Source: Eubacterium sp. UBA3782 (GTDB taxonomy: Bacteria > Bacillota > Clostridia > Lachnospirales > Lachnospiraceae). Taken from it: a DNA stretch of 36,559 nt. Below the pieces are notes generated by a model, which did no database searches, was not told the DNA's origin, and saw only the letters and a list, made by a program, of their open reading frames with translations. Of this stretch, positions 32,794 through 36,559 are shown piece by piece; positions within the stretch are counted from its first letter, which is position 1; each line of letters opens with the position of its first letter. The stretch covers positions 1 to 36,559 of the forward strand of contig DFFG01000062.1 in NCBI GenBank assembly GCA_002368795.1, written 5' to 3'. The translations under genes were made by a program, and so were the position numbers.

Positions 32794-33777
32794 ATGGAAA
32801 TGATCCAGAGACCGCGCAGACTTCGCAGCAGCGAGGCGATCCGCAAGATGGTAAGAGAAACCAGAGTCGACAAGGCATCCCTTGTCTATCCTCTGTTTGT
32901 AAAGGAAGGCATCGATGTAAAGGAGGAGATCCCCTCCATGCCCGGACAGTACCGCTACAGTCTGGACCGCATGCCGGAGAAGCTGGCAAGCCTGGCGGAT
33001 GCCGGAGTCGGCAGCGTCATGCTTTTCGGAATTCCGGATGTAAAGGATGAGGTCGGTTCCGGTGCCTATGCCGAGGACGGCATCATCCAGAGAGCACTCC
33101 TTAAGGCAAAGCGGGAGGTGCCCGATCTGTTCTATATCACCGATGTGTGCATGTGCGAGTATACCTCCCATGGCCACTGCGGCGTCCTGCACGGCCATGA
33201 TGTGGACAATGACCCCACCCTGGAGCTGCTGGCCAGAACAGCCCTGAGCCATGCCCAGGCAGGCTCTGATATGGTGGCGCCCTCCGATATGATGGACGGC
33301 CGCGTGCTGGCTATCCGCAGAAAGCTGGATGAGAACGGCTTTGCAAAGACCCCCATCATGTCCTACGCGGTCAAGTATGCCTCTGCCTTTTATGGTCCCT
33401 TCCGGGAGGCGGCCGACAGCGCGCCTTCTTTTGGCGACCGCAAGACCTATCAGATGGATTATCACAATGTGCGGGAAGGGATCCGCGAGGCCCTTCTGGA
33501 TGTGGAGGAAGGCGCAGATATCATCATGGTCAAACCGGCCATGTCCTTCCTCGATGTAGCTGCGAAGGTCCGCGAGGTGGTCAATGTGCCGGTTGCAGGC
33601 TACAGCGTCAGCGGTGAGTATGCGATGGTCAAGGCTGCCGCGATGAACGGCTGGATCGATGAGGACCGCATCGTCTGCGAGATGGCCGTATCGGCCTACC
33701 GGGCAGGCATCTCGGTATACGAGACCTATTTTGCAGAGGAGATCGCCAGATTTATTGACGAAGGAAGGATCGGCTGA
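32794..33777 (+). CDS. hemB: Porphobilinogen synthase HemB
   Basis: Condenses two 5-aminolevulinate molecules. 327 aa. The zinc-binding cysteines C119, C121 and C129 (DVCMCEYTSHGHC) mark the Zn-dependent class; the Schiff-base lysines are K194 (SYAVKYAS) and K247 (IMVKPAMSFLD). ATG at 32794 has AGGAGGAG 8 nt upstream; an ATG at 32789 in another frame meets a stop soon. 19 bp separate it from cobA-hemD. Confidence 0.97.
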   Translation: MEMIQRPRRLRSSEAIRKMVRETRVDKASLVYPLFVKEGIDVKEEIPSMPGQYRYSLDRMPEKLASLADAGVGSVMLFGIPDVKDEVGSGAYAEDGIIQRALLKAKREVPDLFYITDVCMCEYTSHGHCGVLHGHDVDNDPTLELLARTALSHAQAGSDMVAPSDMMDGRVLAIRRKLDENGFAKTPIMSYAVKYASAFYGPFREAADSAPSFGDRKTYQMDYHNVREGIREALLDVEEGADIIMVKPAMSFLDVAAKVREVVNVPVAGYSVSGEYAMVKAAAMNGWIDEDRIVCEMAVSAYRAGISVYETYFAEEIARFIDEGRIG

Positions 33778-33808
33778 GCATAGGCTGCAGCCAAAGGGAG
33801 AAGAACGT

Positions 33809-35128
33809 ATGGTTACAGAAAAATCCGCTGCACTTATGGAAAAAGCGAGGCAGTATATCCCCGGAGGCGTCAATTCTCCGGTCCGCTCCTGGAACAGTGT
33901 CGGCATGTCGCCGGTGTTCCTGCAGGGCGCAGTCGGTCCGTATGTCTTTGATATGGACGGAAACAAATATATCGACTACATCTGTTCCTGGGGTCCGATG
34001 ATCCTGGGTCACAACAACCAGGAGGTCCTGAGCAGTGTGGTCAAGACCTGCGCCAGCGGCCTGAGCTTTGGCGCACCCACAGAGCGGGAGGTGGAGATCG
34101 CAGAGCTGATCTGTGAAAAGATCCCCCACGTGGAAATGATCCGTATGGTCAACTCGGGCACAGAAGCGGTCATGAGTGCCATCCGCCTGGCAAGGGGTTA
34201 TACCGGCAGAAACAAGATCATCAAATTTGCCGGAAATTACCATGGCCACAGCGACAGCCTGCTGGTGGATGCCGGTTCCGGTCTGATGACCCAGGGCATT
34301 CCCGGAAGCGCAGGCGTGCCGGAGGGATGCACATCGGATACGCTGACTGCCGTCTACAACGATCTCGAGAGCGTGATCGACCTGTTCGATGCAAATCCGG
34401 ACCAGGTCGCCGCAGTGATCGTGGAGCCGGTGGCAGCCAACATGGGCGTGGTGCTTCCGCAGGAGGGCTTCCTCCAGTCGCTTCGGGAGCTGTGTACCAA
34501 CCGAGGCGCGCTCCTGATTTTTGACGAGGTCATCACCGGCTTTCGTCTGGCTTTTGGCGGAGCAGCTGAGTTCTTCCATGTGACACCGGATCTGGTGACC
34601 TATGGCAAGATCATCGGCGGCGGCATGCCGGTGGGCGCCTACGGCGGAAGAAAAGAGATCATGGAGATGGTCGCTCCTCTCGGTCCGGTCTACCAGGCAG
34701 GCACCCTGTCCGGAAATCCGGTCGCCATGGCTGCCGGACTTGCGCAGCTGCGGATCCTTTCCGGACATCCGGAATATTACACTTACCTTCGTGAGATGGG
34801 TGAGCGGCTGTACGGCGGAATGGAAAAGATCATCAAGAGAGAGGGCGCACCCTGCACCGTCAATCATATCGGATCCCTCGGCTCTGTCTTCTTTACCGAG
34901 GCAGAGGTGACCAACTATGATATTGCCAAGACCTCCGATACCAAGGAATTTGCCCGCTATTTCCGCTTCCTGCTGGAGAATGGCATCCATGCGGCACCGT
35001 CTCAGTTTGAGGCGATGTTCCTGTCGACGGCTCATAACGATGAGATCGTGGACTATACCCTTGAGGTCTTCTCAAGGTATATGAAGCAGCGGATGGACAA
35101 TCTCGAGAGCGAACTGGAAGAACGGTAA
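33809..35128 (+). CDS. hemL: Glutamate-1-semialdehyde 2,1-aminomutase HemL
   Basis: PLP enzyme converting glutamate-1-semialdehyde to 5-aminolevulinate, partner of HemA. 439 aa. It has PGGVNSPVR, MVNSGTEAVMSAIRLAR, DEVITGFR (239-246) and the PLP lysine K267 in TYGKIIGGGMPVGAYGG. ATG at 33809 has AAAGGGAG 8 nt upstream; the open frame extends 150 nt further into hemB, but that extension is not credible. Last gene of the tetrapyrrole unit; rnhA starts 8 bp after it. Confidence 0.97.
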   Translation: MVTEKSAALMEKARQYIPGGVNSPVRSWNSVGMSPVFLQGAVGPYVFDMDGNKYIDYICSWGPMILGHNNQEVLSSVVKTCASGLSFGAPTEREVEIAELICEKIPHVEMIRMVNSGTEAVMSAIRLARGYTGRNKIIKFAGNYHGHSDSLLVDAGSGLMTQGIPGSAGVPEGCTSDTLTAVYNDLESVIDLFDANPDQVAAVIVEPVAANMGVVLPQEGFLQSLRELCTNRGALLIFDEVITGFRLAFGGAAEFFHVTPDLVTYGKIIGGGMPVGAYGGRKEIMEMVAPLGPVYQAGTLSGNPVAMAAGLAQLRILSGHPEYYTYLREMGERLYGGMEKIIKREGAPCTVNHIGSLGSVFFTEAEVTNYDIAKTSDTKEFARYFRFLLENGIHAAPSQFEAMFLSTAHNDEIVDYTLEVFSRYMKQRMDNLESELEER

Positions 35129-35136
35129 GGAACAGC

Positions 35137-35613
35137 ATGGCAAAGGTTAAGATCTATACAGACGGTTCGGCCAGAGGCAATCCCGACGGCCCGGGCGGCT
35201 ATGGCTGCGTGCTGCAGTTCGTTGACAGCGAGGGAACGCTCCATGAAAGAGAGTATTCCCAGGGGTACGTGCGGACCACCAACAACCGGATGGAGCTGAT
35301 GGCGGCGATCACAGGTCTGGAGGCGCTGCTTCGGCCCTGCGAGGTCGAGCTGTACTCGGATTCCCAGTATCTGGTGAAGGCGTTTAATGAGCACTGGATC
35401 GAGTCCTGGCAGAAGAAGGACTGGAAAAACAGCAAGAAGGAGCCGGTAAAAAACGTGGATCTGTGGAAGCGGCTGCTGGCGGCAAAGGAGCCGCATAATG
35501 TCCGCTTTATCTGGGTCAAGGGGCATGACGGCCATGAGCTGAACGAGCGCTGCGACGCCCTGGCAACATCCGCTGCGGACGGCACCGACCTCATCGTGGA
35601 TCCGGGTGTCTAA
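35137..35613 (+). CDS. rnhA: Ribonuclease HI
   Basis: Degrades RNA in RNA-DNA hybrids. 158 aa. The four acidic catalytic residues are visible: D9 (YTDGSARGNPDGPGG), Glu in NRMELMA, Asp in YSDSQYLV, and the C-terminal Asp in NERCDALA, with HD in KGHDGHELNE. ATG at 35137 follows AAGGAACAGC. It is close enough to hemL (8 bp) to be co-transcribed. Confidence 0.96.
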   Translation: MAKVKIYTDGSARGNPDGPGGYGCVLQFVDSEGTLHEREYSQGYVRTTNNRMELMAAITGLEALLRPCEVELYSDSQYLVKAFNEHWIESWQKKDWKNSKKEPVKNVDLWKRLLAAKEPHNVRFIWVKGHDGHELNERCDALATSAADGTDLIVDPGV

Positions 35614-35704
35614 GACAGGCAGCCATCATGCAGGCCGGATCCGGACAGGCAAAAGAACTAGCCCGGACAGGCAGGAGGAGCGGCCCTGGCAGGCAAAAGC
35701 CTGC
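35614..35704 (+). repeat. GGACAGGCA-type repeats and a small hairpin downstream of rnhA
   Basis: GACAGGCA (35614-35621), GGACAGGCA (35643-35651), GGACAGGCA (35665-35673) and a variant TGGCAGGCA (35687-35695) are spaced about 22 bp apart. The last copy forms a 6-bp GCAGGC/GCCTGC hairpin with an AAAA loop (35689-35704) that abuts the -35 of the tyrS promoter. No gene is evident; a weak terminator or short repeat tract is likely. Confidence 0.55.
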
Positions 35705-35733
35705 TTGACTTTCCCTGCCGCGGAGGGTATACT
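35705..35733 (+). promoter_or_regulatory. Strong promoter for the tyrS T-box transcript
   Basis: TTGACT (35705-35710), 17 bp, TATACT (35728-35733), each one mismatch from the consensus. Transcription would start near 35740, at the base of the T-box stem I. Confidence 0.85.
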
Positions 35734-35739
35734 CATCCG

Positions 35740-36075
35740 TAGCTATACAGAAAGAGGCAAAGACGGGAACAAGTAACGTCTGTGAAAGGGTACAGAGAGC
35801 TGCCGGCAGGTGAGAGGCGCATCCGGAAACAGAAGGTGAATACATCCCCGAGCCCTGCACCGAACATCCGGAATTGCGGATCAATAGGCTGCAGCGTGGC
35901 GGCGTACGTTACAGCGCCTGGGTGCCGGACGCCCGACAAGCGGCAAAGACCGCGAGAGAGGGAGCCGGCAGCTGACAAGGCAGCTGCTGCGAGGCAGCTG
36001 TGAATGTAGGTGGTATCACGGAAGATAAGAGGCTTTCGTCCTATGCAGAAGCAGGACAGGAAAGCCTCTTTTTTA
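35740..36075 (+). promoter_or_regulatory. Tyr T-box riboswitch leader of tyrS
   Basis: Complete T-box leader. Stem I has AGTA (about 35772-35775), the CAGAGAGCTG...GGTGAGAG segment (35793-35817), and a specifier loop GGTGAATACATCC where GAA precedes TAC (35841-35843), a Tyr codon. The antiterminator bulge is in GTAGGTGGTATCACGG (36006-36021) with UGGU at 36011-36014; U suits the A73 discriminator of tRNA-Tyr. The terminator follows. Uncharged tRNA-Tyr would stabilise the antiterminator and raise tyrS expression. Stem III region contains three GGCAGCTG copies (35967, 35979, 35993). Confidence 0.93.
36028..36074 (+). terminator. T-box-controlled terminator before tyrS
   Basis: AGAGGCTTT (36028-36036) pairs with AAAGCCTCT (36061-36069), and GTCCT (36038-36042) with AGGAC (36053-36057), followed by T6 (36069-36074). 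Its 5' arm is adjacent to the T-box sequence, so it is mutually exclusive with the antiterminator. Confidence 0.93.
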
Positions 36076-36113
36076 TTTCCTGGAATTTGGTTTGCAGAGA
36101 GGAAGACGTAAAA

Positions 36114-36559
36114 ATGGGAATTTATGAAGAACTGAAAGCAAGAGGACTGATCGCGCAGGTCACGGACGAGGAAAGCATCCGCGAGCTGGTCAACAACGGA
36201 AAATGTACCTTTTACATCGGCTTTGACCCCACGGCCGACAGCCTTCATGTGGGACACTTTATGGCACTGTGCCTGATGAAGCGTCTGCAGATGGCCGGCA
36301 ACAAGCCCATCGCCCTGCTGGGCGGCGGCACCGGCATGATCGGCGATCCCTCCGGAAAGACGGACATGCGCAAGATGATGACGGTGGAGACCATCGAGCA
36401 CAACATCGAATGCTTCAAAAAGCAGATGAGCCGGTTCATCGATTTTTCCGACGGAAAGGCGCTGATGGTAAACAATGCTGACTGGCTGAGAGAACTGAAC
36501 TATATCGAATTCCTTCGTGATGTGGGACCGCATTTCTCCGTCAACAACATGCTCCGGGC
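36114..36559 (+). CDS. tyrS: Tyrosyl-tRNA synthetase TyrS, partial
   Basis: Charges tRNA-Tyr with tyrosine. About 148 residues are in the window; the gene runs past the right edge. The N-terminus MGIYEELKARGLIAQVTDEE and the class I motifs YIGFDPTADSLHVGHFMAL (HxGH signature) and LLGGGTGMIGDPSGK are clear; KMSK lies outside. ATG at 36114 follows AGAGGAAG. Regulation by the upstream T-box agrees with the identity. Confidence 0.96.
   Translation, partial: MGIYEELKARGLIAQVTDEESIRELVNNGKCTFYIGFDPTADSLHVGHFMALCLMKRLQMAGNKPIALLGGGTGMIGDPSGKTDMRKMMTVETIEHNIECFKKQMSRFIDFSDGKALMVNNADWLRELNYIEFLRDVGPHFSVNNMLR

Noticed and set aside
31029..32873. 614-codon minus-strand open frame opposite cobA-hemD
   Set aside because: Shadow of a well-supported gene with full catalytic motifs; the antisense peptide is Leu/Arg/His-rich without domains.
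35614..35704. Possible CRISPR array
   Set aside because: The repeats are only 8-9 bp, imperfect, with 13-bp spacers, and no cas genes are present.
35782..36003. 73-codon open frame upstream of tyrS
   Set aside because: It lies entirely within the T-box leader, whose conserved elements explain the sequence.

Overview
The window is a dense, GC-rich stretch of bacterial core genome. It reads as a Clostridia chromosome, most likely Lachnospiraceae; this is an inference from gene content, since no rRNA is present. The pointers are a zapA / U32 peptidase / FtsW-type / PBP run, the rpmB - Asp23 - fakA - recG block, a GerW-type sporulation gene, a DUF6465 protein, a HisA/F-like domain fused to HisIE, and a Tyr T-box leader. 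All genes but the first lie on the + strand. Several use TTG or GTG starts behind good ribosome binding sites. I saw no tRNA, rRNA, CRISPR array or complete insertion sequence.

Layout. 1-146: edge with palindromes and an open reading frame cut by the window. 147-1352 (-): YprB-like RNase H-fold exonuclease, divergent from ruvA-ruvB (1435-3076). 3153-8899: zapA, U32 peptidase, SEDS glycosyltransferase and partner penicillin-binding protein, i.e. division and cell-wall synthesis. 9044-11443: NUDIX hydrolase, an unknown small protein, DUF2953 protein and GerW protein. 11552-16126: rpmB, Asp23/Gls24 protein, fakA, recG, with clear terminators after rpmB and fakA. 16276-16746: DUF6465 histone-like protein. 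16846-17042: a non-coding, palindrome-rich MITE-like element. 17148-19287: mgsA, rsmD, coaD and a coiled-coil protein. 19469-23058: small alarmone synthetase, membrane protein, RluA-type pseudouridine synthase, lepB, recU.

23128-28442 holds a partial histidine pathway (hisZ, hisG, hisD, hisB, hisIE); hisA, hisC, hisF and hisH are not here. 28475-35128 is a continuous tetrapyrrole cluster (hemA, sirC-like, hemC, cobA-hemD fusion, hemB, hemL). It makes uroporphyrinogen III from glutamyl-tRNA by the C5 route and diverts it to precorrin-2/sirohydrochlorin, so it fits siroheme or cobalamin supply better than protoheme. rnhA follows, then a promoter and complete Tyr T-box leader driving tyrS, which runs off the right edge.

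Most of the window is ordinary housekeeping sequence. The points that deserve a second look are: an MgsA with three active-site substitutions at the expected alignment positions; the HisA/F-like domain on HisIE that lacks the catalytic Asp; the inverted-repeat element upstream of mgsA; the structured hisD-hisB spacer ending in a T run; and the translationally coupled alarmone synthetase/membrane-protein pair.
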